Made by a program: the position numbers and the translations under genes. Positions 23,493 to 33,384 of a stretch of DNA of 64,000 nt are shown here, piece after piece. The stretch's first letter is position 1. Every line of letters begins with the position of its first letter. The stretch covers positions 244,271,250 to 244,335,249 of the forward strand of contig CATIUR010000001.1 in NCBI GenBank assembly GCA_949592205.1, in the 5' to 3' direction. Below the pieces are notes generated by a model, which worked only from the letters and a program-made list of their open reading frames with translations, searched no databases and was not told where the DNA came from. Source of the DNA: Helichrysum umbraculigerum (lineage: Eukaryota; Streptophyta; Magnoliopsida; Asterales; Asteraceae).

Positions 23493-24532
23493 GTACTGTT
23501 TTTGGGCAAAATGCGACGTAGTCGCCTGTTCGACGAACAGATCAAAAATAACGAGTTTTTGGGCGATTTTGGACGTTTTTGGATGCATAAAACACTAAAA
23601 CATGTTAATCTAAGTATATTAAACAAGAAATATCAATTATAACTTCGAAATCTAAAGATTTGCGGGATTTGTCGGAAACTTACGAGTGTCGGATTTGAAA
23701 TCCGAAAAGATGGAAAGATAGATCGTGGTCTCGTGGTCGTTTTATTCCAAAGAAGTATGGTGATTCGGTGTCGTTTTAACGTAGTTTTGTGGTGATTTGT
23801 GGTAGTTTTTGGTTGGTGGTGGTTGTAGTAGAGAGAAAAGAGAAAGATGAGAGAGAGAAAGATGAAAGAAAATGAAAGAAAAGTGGGAGGTGGAAGGTGG
23901 TTTTGTTCCACTTTCTGCCTCCGTGTTTGCACTCCGTGTTTGTTTACCCGATCGTTAAATGTTATTTTATTTTAACTAGTATGTTTTTAATTTACATTTA
24001 TTATTTTTAATTAGGATCTTTTTAGGAACTAAAGTAATAAATTTTTATAATTTCAAACTTTGTTTTATTTTAATTATACGAATTGACGTTTTTGCGTTAT
24101 AAAATGATTAGTAAATATTTTTAACAAAATATATATTTGTTACGACATTATTTAATAATTTCGTTTTATTAACTAATTTTGTTCACCAAGAGTCGTACAT
24201 TTTTGTCGCGTTTGTTTTCAGAGTGTTCTGTACGTAATTACAACTAATTACGAATACGTAATACTACGCGTACTAACTAGTTGGGCTATGCTAGACTTAC
24301 CTCTAAAATGTGTTGTGAATTCACTCAAGTAGGGAATTAGCCTAATAATGCAAGTGATTAATATAATTAATCGCGTTTAAATTTGCGAGGTGTTACATAC
24401 ATCATAACAAAAAGTTTTGTTAAAACTTAACCAGGAAATTAGCGTAAGAATGCACATGTTTAAATGTTAATTAATACCTAATTTGGAGAGTTGTCACATT
24501 CTCCCCCCGTTAGGGAAATATCGTCCCGAGAT

Positions 24533-26035
24533 TTAATTTTTGTCGTGAGTCGTGGTCACGGGTTCAAATAGGTGAGGGTACTTTTTGCGTATCTCGTCCT
24601 CACGTTCCCAGGTGTACTCTGGGCCCCTTTTCGAGTTCCATCGAATTTTGACAAGTTTGATCCGACTGTTTCGGAGTTTCTGCGTTTTCGTGTCCATTAC
24701 TTCAAGCGGTTCCTCCACGAAGTTGAGTTTTGCGTCGACGTAGATTTCGTCGGGAGGTATGATTAACGCTTCGTCGGATAGACACTTCTTAAGATTACTC
24801 ACGTGAAACGTGTGGTGAATATTACTAAGTTCTTGCGGCAGTTTAAGCTTATAAGCTACAGGACCAATCCTTGCTAGGATCTCAAAAGGTCCAATGTAAC
24901 GTGGATTCAATTTACCGCGTTTTCCAAATCGCACAACTCCTTTCCAAGGAGATACTTTAAGTAGGACTTTGTCACCTACTTGAAATTCCAAAGGTTTTCG
25001 TCTATTGTCTGCATAACTCTTTTGTCGGTCTCGTGCCGTTTTTAATCGATTAAGCACTTGAGTTATCTTGTCCATTGTCTCTTGGACTATCTCAGGACCT
25101 GATAATTGTCTGTCGTCCATTTCTGCCCAACAAAGTGGGGATCGGCACTTGCGTCCGTACAACGCCTCAAAAGGTGCCATTTGTATACTCGTATGATAAC
25201 TATTGTTGTACGAGAATTCGGCTAAAGGGAGATGAACATCCCAATTTCCTCCAAAATCAATCACGCAAGATCGTAGCAAGTCCTCAAGCGTTTGTATCGT
25301 TCGCTCGCTTTGACCATCGGTTTGTGGATGGTAGGCGGTACTCATGTCGAGTCTAGTGCCTAAAGCTTGTTGCAGTGTTTGCCAGAAGCGATAGGTGAAA
25401 CGTGCATCTCTATCAGAGATGATAGATAATGGAACTCCATGTCTAGAAACAACTTCTTTTATGTAAATTCTAGACAGCTTTTCCATCTTATCCGTTTCCT
25501 TAATGGCAAGAAAGTGAGCTGACTTTGTCAGTCGGTCGACAATCACCCATATGGAGTCCATCCCAGATGATGTTTTCGGTAACTTCGTAATGAAATCCAT
25601 CGTGATGTGTTCCCATTTCCATTTGGGCAACTCAGGTTGTTGTAAAAGTCCAGAAGGCTTTTGGTACTCAGTCTTAACTTTTGCACAAGTCAGACATCTA
25701 CTAACATAGGTGGCAATGTCTCTTTTCATGCCAGGCCACCAGTAAAATCCTTTCAGATCGTGGTACATCTTATCTGCACCAGGATGTATCGAGTAATTGG
25801 ACTTATGAGCTTCGTCTAATACTAGGCTACATAGCTCATCAACACAAGGAATCCAAATTCGATTCATGAAGTACAATACTCCATTTTCCTTAGACTCCAG
25901 TTGCTTCTCCATCCCTTTGAGGGATTCGTCCTTCATACGTTCTGGAGTAAAGGCCGCTTGTTGAGCATCACGAATTTGGGAAATCAGATCCAAGTGGATT
26001 GTCAGTCCTAAGGCTCGAACTCTTCGAGGTTTTAC
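24533..26035 (-). pseudogene. Integrase and chromodomain-like C-terminus of element B pol
   Basis: Visible in order: an H-H-C-C zinc domain (HKSNYSIHPG...CLTCAKVK), the catalytic core with D (MDFITKLPKT), D (SIISDRDARF) and E (DGQSERTIQTLE), a GPFEIL tail, then a chromodomain-like segment ending KIRWNSKRGPEYTWERE, as in Tekay chromoviruses. The catalytic triad is intact. A stop at 26036-26038 (TGA, where SRKERVKPR is expected, consistent with CGA) separates it from RNase H. The protein would insert element DNA, with the tail guiding it to chromatin. Confidence 0.92.
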
Positions 26036-26359
26036 TCATTCCTTACGACTCAAGGCATCCGCTACTACATTAGCTTTGCCTGGATGGTACTTGATTTCAC
26101 AGTCGTAATCATTCAGCAATTCAACCCAACGTCTCTGTCTCATGTTGAGTTCTTTCTGATCAAATATATGTTGGAGACTTTTGTGATCTGTAAAGATCGT
26201 ACACTTCGTACCGTATAGGTAGTGCCTCCAAATCTTAAGTGCAAAAACGACTGCTCCTAGCTCTAAGTCATGCGTCGTATAGTTCTTCTCGTGAATCTTC
26301 AATTGACGAGACGCATAAGCAATGACTTTGTCGTTTTGCATTAACACGCAACCTAATCC
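26036..26359 (-). pseudogene. RNase H of element B pol
   Basis: Encodes the gypsy RNase H (VIAYASRQLKIHEKNYTTHDLEL, FTDHKSLQ, NMRQRRWVELLNDYDCEI, NVVADALSR), bounded by a stop at each end. The upstream stop (26360-26362, TAA) falls in CDASH-GLGCV, where relatives have Gln, consistent with CAA to TAA. Confidence 0.92.
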
Positions 26360-27184
26360 TTAATGTGAGGCATCACAGTAGACAACAAAGTTTTCTACTC
26401 CTTCTGGTAAGGACAGGATAGGTGCGGTGCTCAATTTCTCCTTCAACAATTGGAAAGCATTCTCTTGCTTCTCGCCCCAATCAAACTTCTTGTCTTTTTG
26501 CGTTAGGGCAGTAATTGGTTGAGCTATCTTCGAGAAATTCTCGATGAATCTTCGGTAGTAACCGGCTAGCCCAAGGAATTGTCGTATCTCGGTTGGGGTT
26601 TTTGGGGCTTCCCAATTCTTAATCGCCTCAATTTTGGATGGGTCTACATGAATTCCTTTGTTATTAATCACATGACCAAGGAAATGAACCTCACGCATCC
26701 AAAACTCGCATTTAGAGAACTTTGCATAAAGCTTCTCTTTCTCCAGTAATTCCAGAATCATTCTCAGATGTTGTTCATGGTCTTCCTTTGTTCGCGAGTA
26801 TATCAAAATATCGTCAATGAACACTATGACGAACTTATCCAAGTAAGGTTTACATACTCTATTCATTAGATCCATGAATACTGCTGGCGCATTCGTTAGC
26901 CCAAATGGCATAACTAGGAACTCGTAATGACCATATCGAGTCCTAAACGCAGTCTTAGGGATATCTTCATCCCGTACCTTCAGTTGATGGTAGCCCGATC
27001 TCAAGTCAATCTTTGAGTAATAACTTGACCCTTGCAGCTGGTCAAACAAATCATCAATGCGTGGCAGTGGGTATCGGTTCTTAATCGTCACTTTGTTCAG
27101 TTCTCGATAATCGATACACATCCGCATTGATCCATCCTTCTTTTTGACGAATAAAACCGGAGCTCCCCACGGTGAAAAGCTCGG
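26360..27184 (-). pseudogene. Reverse transcriptase of element B pol
   Basis: Reads through GAPVLFVKKKDGSMRMCIDYRELNK, YPLPRIDDLFDQLQGS, the AFRTRYGHYEFLVMPFGLTNAP block and the catalytic FIDDILIYS, so the domain is intact. It is cut from the upstream gag-protease frame by TGA at 27185-27187, where GFIRPS is expected, consistent with CGA to TGA. High similarity to Tekay/Del-type RT is my recognition, not a computed result. Confidence 0.93.
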
Positions 27185-28567
27185 TCAGATGAATCCTAAA
27201 TCCAACAGTTCTTGCAATTGTGCAGACAGTTCCTGCATTTCTGATGGAGCTAGACGATAAGGCGCACGAGCAATCGGTGCAGCTCCCGGCACTAGGTCGA
27301 TATGAAATTCAACCTGCCGCGGAGGTGGTAACCCTGGTAGCTCGTCAGGAAATACTCCTGGGTAGTCGCGTACTACGGCCACGTCGTCTATGCGTCGCTC
27401 CTCGGGTTTCTTGTCCACAACATGTACCAAAAATGCTTGGTACCCTTTTCGTAGATACTTATTTGCCTTCATGCATGTAATCGTTTTCACCATACGATTA
27501 CTCTTTTCTCCTTGAATCATCAACATTTCTCCTGACGGTAAAGGTAACCGTACAATCTTCTCATGACAGATGATTTCCGCGCGGTTTAGTGACAACCAAT
27601 CCATACCAACCACTATATCGAAGCTCCCTAACTCTACCGGTAGTAAGTCTATTTTGAAAGAATGACCTTCTAATGTTAAGGAACATCCTGGTACTATTTC
27701 TCCTGATTCAATCAACTTACCATCGGCTAGCTCTACAGTGTATTTGTTATCTAGCTTAAGGGATTCGATTTCTAACAGTGGTCTAAACTCAGTGGACACA
27801 AAACTTAAATCAGCACCGGAATCAAATAACACAGAAGCAAAGTGGTTGTTTACAAGAAACGTACCAGTGACTGTGTTAGGATCCTGACGTGCCTCTGGTG
27901 CTCCTAACATGAACACGCGTCCACGAGCTGGTTGATTGTTGTTGTTGTTTGTACGGTTGTTGTTGTTGGCTCGTTTGTTGTTGTTTCCACGGTTGTTTCC
28001 ATTGTTGTTGCGGTTACGAGCGTTGTTGGCTTTACTATTTTGATTATTGAGTCGAGGGCAACGGTTCCGATAATGCCTCGTGTCGTCACACTCAAAACAT
28101 CCTTGGTTTTGACGAGTAGTGTCTCCCTTAGGGGTAGGGTTTACCTTACAGTTTTGGGCTTTGTGACCCCATCCCTTACAGCTGTCGCAAAACCAACATT
28201 CACCCTCATGGTGTTTGCTACACTTATCACACTTAGGTTTGTTACCCAAGTATGGCTTTGGTTCTACAATGGTGGCAGCGTAAGACTTTGGATTTCCAGA
28301 TCCCTTCTTGTTGGATTGACCCTGACGGTCATTCCATTTACGCTTCTTACCTCCAGAACTACCAGCTTCAGTACTGATCGGCTCAACCTTGGCCGGCACA
28401 GTTTTCTGTGTCAGCGTCCCCATTCTAACTGCTTCATCAGTCAAACTCTGCGCTAGAGTAACAGCGCTCCTGAAGGTGTCAGGTTTGGAGGACGTAACTA
28501 AACTCCTGATCTGCGGTGCCAGTCCATACACATAGCGTTCAATACGCTTGTACTCAGGTGTTACCAT
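27185..28567 (-). pseudogene. Gag C-terminal part and aspartic protease of element B
   Basis: Continues gag after a frameshift (VTPEYKRIERYVYGL). It then has Asn/Lys-rich linkers, zinc knuckles CDSCKGWGHKAQNC and CFECDDTRHYRNRC, and an aspartic protease (LFDSGADLSFVS, later GMDWLSLN). It ends in the linker to RT (PSEMQELSAQLQELLDLGFI) at a TGA. The overlap with the upstream gag frame (28561-28567) marks a one-base indel near ELARL. All motifs are otherwise conserved. Confidence 0.9.
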
Positions 28568-29175
28568 ATGTGCACAAGACGAGCTAGTTCTTGGAACCTG
28601 GTTGTATAACCATTGATATCAGCACCAATCATTGCAATGTTCCATAGCTCAGTCTCAATTTTCTGCATCTCACTTCGAGGGCAGAATTCTTCCATCATCA
28701 TACGCTTCAATGTTTCCCATGTCATGGAATAAGCAGCTGGTCGTCCCATCGACTGGACTTGACTGTTCCACCAAGTCAAAGCTTTATCAGCCAGTGTGCA
28801 GGCAACATATTTCACCGCAGTGTCTGGTAGACAATCACTGATGTCCAACACAGAATCCATCTTTTCTATCCAGTGTATAATACCAATAGCACCTTCAGTG
28901 CCACAGAAGGGAGGTGGTTTACAAGCCTGAAATGTCTTATATGAACACCCTCGGCGAGTATTCACAACAGTCTCAGCATTAACAGGGGTCGATCCACTGT
29001 TATTAATCCCATTCTCACGGTTTCGACTTGCCTCATACTCGGCAATACCTTCAGCTATGCGTCTAGCTATCAACTGCTCAGTAGTTTCCTCAGTGTTAGG
29101 GGGTGGAATGGTTTCAGATGTAGGGGGTACAGTTGTCTTCTGACTGTTCCTAGTAATTCGTCGTTTTGGCGGCAT
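28561..29175 (-). pseudogene. Gag N-terminal part of element B (retrotrans_gag)
   Basis: Starts MPPKRRITRNSQ at 29175. It contains the plant gypsy gag domain (YKTFQACKPPPFCGTEGAIGIIHWIEKMDSV, here as the FCGTEGA and WIEKM motifs, ALTWWNSQVQ, WETLKRMMMEEFCP). The frame is lost after ELARL, where a single-base change moves translation to the frame of the following entry. Confidence 0.92.
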
Positions 29176-30642
29176 AGTTTAGTTCTGCGATGAATAAAAT
29201 GCAGAAGTCAATGCCAAAATAATGAATGTGATGAACAAGATTTCACATTGTCTATCAAATGAATAGTATGGAGAATTTGAAAGAATAAGGTATCACATTG
29301 TATATTGCACGACTTTGAAACACCCATATGTATTTTGTACAATATAATCACGTTGGCCAGGCGTCATTATATAATGCCAAATACATATTTCTTTTCATCA
29401 TCGATCAAGCGCCAACAATGTTTTAGGGAATTCAAGATAAAATCAATAATTCAAAGTGTAGTAGGTTTTCAAAGTTTGCAGGAAATGGTTTCAAACAATT
29501 ATCACGTGGTAAATTTTCTATCACATGTATATATAGAAATGAATATAATTCGCACGAAATTTCGAATCGAACCTAAGTTATAATATACATAAATTGAAAC
29601 ATTCTTACATCGTTTCATACAAAACTTGATGATATCTTCTATATCCATCAAGAGTGGTTTCCAATACAACACGAGTTGCTACAGTACTAATTAGACTAAC
29701 TTAGCTATACCTAGATTTTAACAAAATAGTTATATTCCTACGACAGTTCTTCATCAGTTCATTATTAAGCTATCCTTAGCTATATTCTCTGTCGCAGTGT
29801 AGATCCTTCACTTTTTCTCCTGATTTAGATTGGGAGAGAAGTAGCGTGTTTCCAGCATAGTTTTGTATCGCAGAGTCGGATAATAGCCCAGATCATTCTC
29901 AGTTGAGCATTTGCACAAACGTTTGATCCAAGACTTAACTCTTTTCTTGCGATTACTAGCCACTTTCTTCCAGAAGCTTATTTTATCCTTAACTCAGACA
30001 ATCGTAGGCCTCTTTAAGATTCTCAATTCTAGCTCTCGGTTCCTACATTTGAACACAAGTTCCCAATTTTGACCATCCAATCTTTCAGCCTGATCTCGTA
30101 CTCTTTCGTACTCCTCTGTGTTAACCATGCCGAATTGGTGGTTTTCAATTTCTTCTTCCACAAGTTCCACTATCAGAATTATTTCGGTATCGACATATAC
30201 ATTTTGTATCTGCTCGTCGATGGTTATGTCCTCATCTGATGAGTATTCACTTATGACAGGTTCTGCCATTTTTCCAGTTTCAAGAGATCTATAGGTTACA
30301 AAGACATTTTTCAGTATCCACAGTTATGTAGTCTCTATTGTCAATATATAATCCAATCACAACGCACAGTAACATAAACAATAATAATAAACCAAATACA
30401 TATGTCATATCATATAACTGATCGTAGTTAGTTCACAGGTTTTTATACAAAACACGATGGATCTATCCTAGATACCCATCGATCCAGAAACTAATCAAAG
30501 CATGACGGGTCTGTCTACACACCGTCGATCCAAATGATATACAAAACATGACAGGTCTGTCTATACCCGTCGAACCAAAGTTCCAAGTCTAATACATAGT
30601 ATATATACAATCCTAAGTAGGCACAACCCGCCCTACATAGGT
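29176..30642 (-). other. Leader of element B between the extra ORF and gag
   Basis: About 1.5 kb of mostly non-coding leader. The only notable frame is the acidic 91-codon ORF at 29994-30269. Short inverted repeats (for example GACGGGT / ACCCGTC types near 30500-30570) continue the hairpin theme seen in the LTR. Confidence 0.5.
29994..30269 (-). CDS. Small acidic leader ORF of element B, unknown
   Basis: 91 codons, beginning MAEPVISEYSSDEDITIDEQ. It is very acidic in its first 50 residues, then has a helix-prone segment (YERVRDQAERLDGQNWELVFKC). It lies between the 253-codon leader ORF and gag, on the same strand. There is no recognised domain. It could be a remnant of a longer ORF, the second half of a split accessory protein, or chance. 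Confidence 0.35.
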   Translation of the reverse strand: MAEPVISEYSSDEDITIDEQIQNVYVDTEIILIVELVEEEIENHQFGMVNTEEYERVRDQAERLDGQNWELVFKCRNRELELRILKRPTIV

Positions 30643-31404
30643 CTAACGAAAATACGGTAGAAATGATCCCACGGCTGTCCTCAACACAGCCATCACTACA
30701 CAAACACCAACCACAAGCCCTGCAATCCTAACACGTCTCTCAAGTGTCCTCACACGAGCACGTGCGGACTCAGCTATCTCCTGGGCAGTAAACACATGGT
30801 TCAACAGAAAGTGATGATGCTCATGTATACCAGCCATGTCCCCATACAGACGGGAGACCTCATCCTGTACCTGTCCAAGGTGAGAACTCCTGCTAGAGGT
30901 AATACAGAACAATGTACGCATAACAGCAACTAATGTAGGGAGAGTCTGCTCTATCGGCTTTCCAGTGGTAGGCAGTGGTGCTGGGGGTCGTGAGGACTCT
31001 CCTGTCTCAAATGTGGAGGGAAAACCCTCTAATGACCTCCAGTGCCTCAACATAGGAGTCATCCACTCTAGATGAGCAAACCTGGGTGCCCTCTGTGGAG
31101 ACTCAATAGACTCGTCCGCCGATGCTAACGGACCAATAGGAAGATCTCGGACACACATCCTCGGTGTCCTCCTAGATACAGGCCTGCGAGAAGTCTCACC
31201 GGCCTGATGGTGAATACCTATAGTGATAGGGGTAACCTCATGTGCTGTCGGTGGTGGCGCGATGTAAGCGTCACTAGTGTCATCTGACATGTCTCTCAAA
31301 TGAACAGATGACTCATCCCCTACAGTGATCGCGGGACCCTCAAAAGTAGCCTCGGTCGGCTCCTCATCCGAAGCATAAACATGGTAAAATGATTGACTAG
31401 ACAT
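30643..31404 (-). CDS. Accessory leader ORF of element B with C-terminal membrane helix
   Basis: A 253-codon uninterrupted ORF that is the first substantial ORF after the primer-binding site (about 155 bp downstream) and lies far upstream of gag. Residues 1-165 are Pro/Ser/Thr-rich and probably disordered. Residues about 175-225 look helical or coiled-coil (LGQVQDEVSRLYGDM, AESARARVRTLERRV). They are followed by a hydrophobic helix (IAGLVVGVCVVMAVL, about 226-242) and a short tail, like a tail-anchored membrane protein. Ogre/Tat-type elements are known to carry an ORF upstream of gag; one in a Tekay-like element is unfamiliar to me. It is intact although pol is broken. Function unknown. Confidence 0.65.
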   Translation of the reverse strand: MSSQSFYHVYASDEEPTEATFEGPAITVGDESSVHLRDMSDDTSDAYIAPPPTAHEVTPITIGIHHQAGETSRRPVSRRTPRMCVRDLPIGPLASADESIESPQRAPRFAHLEWMTPMLRHWRSLEGFPSTFETGESSRPPAPLPTTGKPIEQTLPTLVAVMRTLFCITSSRSSHLGQVQDEVSRLYGDMAGIHEHHHFLLNHVFTAQEIAESARARVRTLERRVRIAGLVVGVCVVMAVLRTAVGSFLPYFR

Positions 31405-31559
31405 ACTGTGACAATTGAAATTGTGTGTGACGTGTCAGTCGTATGTTAGATGTATGCAAACGTATGTATGTATGAATGCATGAATGTTCTAGCCAAGGCT
31501 ATAGTCTAAGTCTCTAAGGTTTTCAGTCACCTAAAGACTTCTAGTTCGCTATAACCAAT

Positions 31560-31572
31560 GGCTCTGATACCA
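31560..31572 (-). promoter_or_regulatory. Primer-binding site of element B (initiator-Met tRNA type)
   Basis: On the - strand TGGTATCAGAGCC starts four bases inside the LTR end at 31577. This is the standard tRNA-iMet primer complement of plant LTR elements. It identifies the right-hand LTR as the 5' LTR. Confidence 0.95.
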
Positions 31573-31576
31573 AGTC

Positions 31577-33287
31577 TGTCACACCCCCAAATTCCATAAT
31601 TGTGTTTATTTAAATGTTTAGCGGAAGCAAGTTATAATTTAGCGGAAGCATCTTGTTTAAACAGTTTAACAACGGGGTGATGACGTATCAATTGTGCATT
31701 CATTGTATCAGAGCATATGATCATACTGAACATAATATATTAAGGATGCCAGTTTAAACGGTTGTTACAAAAGTAGTACGACTATGTAAGTCGTACAGTA
31801 ATAATAAAGTTTAAAACATTTAAGTTTTACAATACATATGTTAAGATAAGATTTCATGAGTATAACTGCAATGTCTGCAGTAATACAGAGGAAATCCTCA
31901 AAAGCTGTCCCAAAATAATGGCATCCTAAGTAGTCCAGGGTTGTCCATCCTGAATGCATGCGATCCTTACTTACATGGCTAATTTCCTGTAAAACATAGA
32001 AAGAAAGTCGTCAACAAATATGTTGAGTGAATTCACAGGTTTTGTATAAATATGTGGTATGTTAAACCATTTATGTTTAAATTATTGAAATGTTATTCAA
32101 TAAATAAAGGTTTGCAGGTTTTGCAAATTATAAGATGATAGGGATAGTTACCCTAAAATATAGTTTTATGTGGGTTGTTACCCAAATCATATGTCTGGTT
32201 GTTTACCAGAATATAAATATAATCAGTACGTATACTGAAATAAAGCAGTTGTAGGATATGTTCATCCTAAATAATAAGTGTGGGAATGCTTAGACTATAA
32301 TCCCCTGAAAGGTGAGCTAAACCTCGCAGGTTAAAGTAACGCGACCTAACCCTATAACCAAACCACAACCAAAACTTATGTTTCTTGCCTGAAGGACAGT
32401 TAAGTATACGCTCCATCCACAGGAGGGTCGTCACGGCAATAGTACTATTCGTATACTCAGTGGCTAGAGTCACCTAGCTAATGGTTATAGTCTGCATGAC
32501 ATAAGGTCTTTCATGCACACATCTCAAGTCTGGTCCGTACTAGGATACAGTGTCTAATTCCCAAAACAGTTGTGAAAATGTTATTTCATATCAAACAGTT
32601 GTATAAAGCAATAAAGCATTTATATAATTTGCTGCATGTGTTGGCATGCAGTTTCTATGTTTACACCCCTATGTTTAAAAGCATAAAACATTTGCAAAGT
32701 AGGGGCTGTGAACTCACAGTAGTTTGCTCGGTGTGAATGCTAGCAGCTGACATATTTGCCCAAGGTGTGTTAACCTATATACAAAATGTATTAACATAAG
32801 TATGTTTGATTTGTTTAATCAATTTGTGTTAACGGTTTGTTTGTTTGAAGAAACGGTTGATTTCTTATCAATATAAGTTGTTAACTTTGTTAGTGACACA
32901 TCGTTGAAATATTGTTATTATTCCTCAGTCGTACACTTGTAAGTATACAAACCAATATGTAATTGTCTATTTAACGGAAGGTCGTTTTGTTTCATTTGTA
33001 CATATACTTTGCTTACAGTTGTACGTATGTTATTCCAAAATCATTGTAAGTACACATATTTGTTTTATAAATGTATACTTAAGTAATATACTTGTTGTAT
33101 ATCATTAGATTATACGTTGGTTAAACGTGAAGTTTATTGTGTATATATATATTTGTGAATATATATTCCTTAAGTGTCGTATATATTTATTTAATCAATA
33201 CGTTGTTCTCGTATATTAAAATATATATAAGTTTCCATTTGTTTAAGAAAACATATATGTTTGTGTCTATATATATTGTGTGTTCTC

Positions 33288-33384
<97 letters not shown>

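Larger units (their letters stand above)
21852..24397 (-). mobile_element. Solo LTR C (2546 bp) of a gypsy family related to A
   Basis: TGTAACACCCCCAAATTTG...GAGGTGTTACA, bounded by TACAT on both sides (21847-21851 and 24398-24402) and containing no internal region. This is the product of recombination between two LTRs of a former full element. The 5' LTR of B lacks it, which proves insertion after B. It carries a hairpin array at 22389-22690 and a GCGAC dyad cluster at 23344-23492. Orientation is taken from the U5-type GCGGAAGC (21875-21882), placed as in A and B. Confidence 0.93.
18155..24498 (-). repeat. 3' LTR of element B, interrupted by solo LTR C
   Basis: LTR sequence 18155-21851 and 24398-24498 together matches the uninterrupted 5' LTR at 31577-35376. 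It starts TGTCACACCCCCAAATTCC and ends GTTGTCACA. Inside are a hairpin series (18689-18847), an (AT)n run and eight GAATCCG-type dyads (20467-20763). Confidence 0.93.

Noticed and set aside
27932..28456. + strand 174-codon ORF
   Set aside because: Complement of the Asn-rich gag linker and zinc-knuckle region of element B; a shadow frame.
30515..30703. Short - strand ORF overlapping the end of the B leader ORF
   Set aside because: Different frame, no supporting composition, likely chance.
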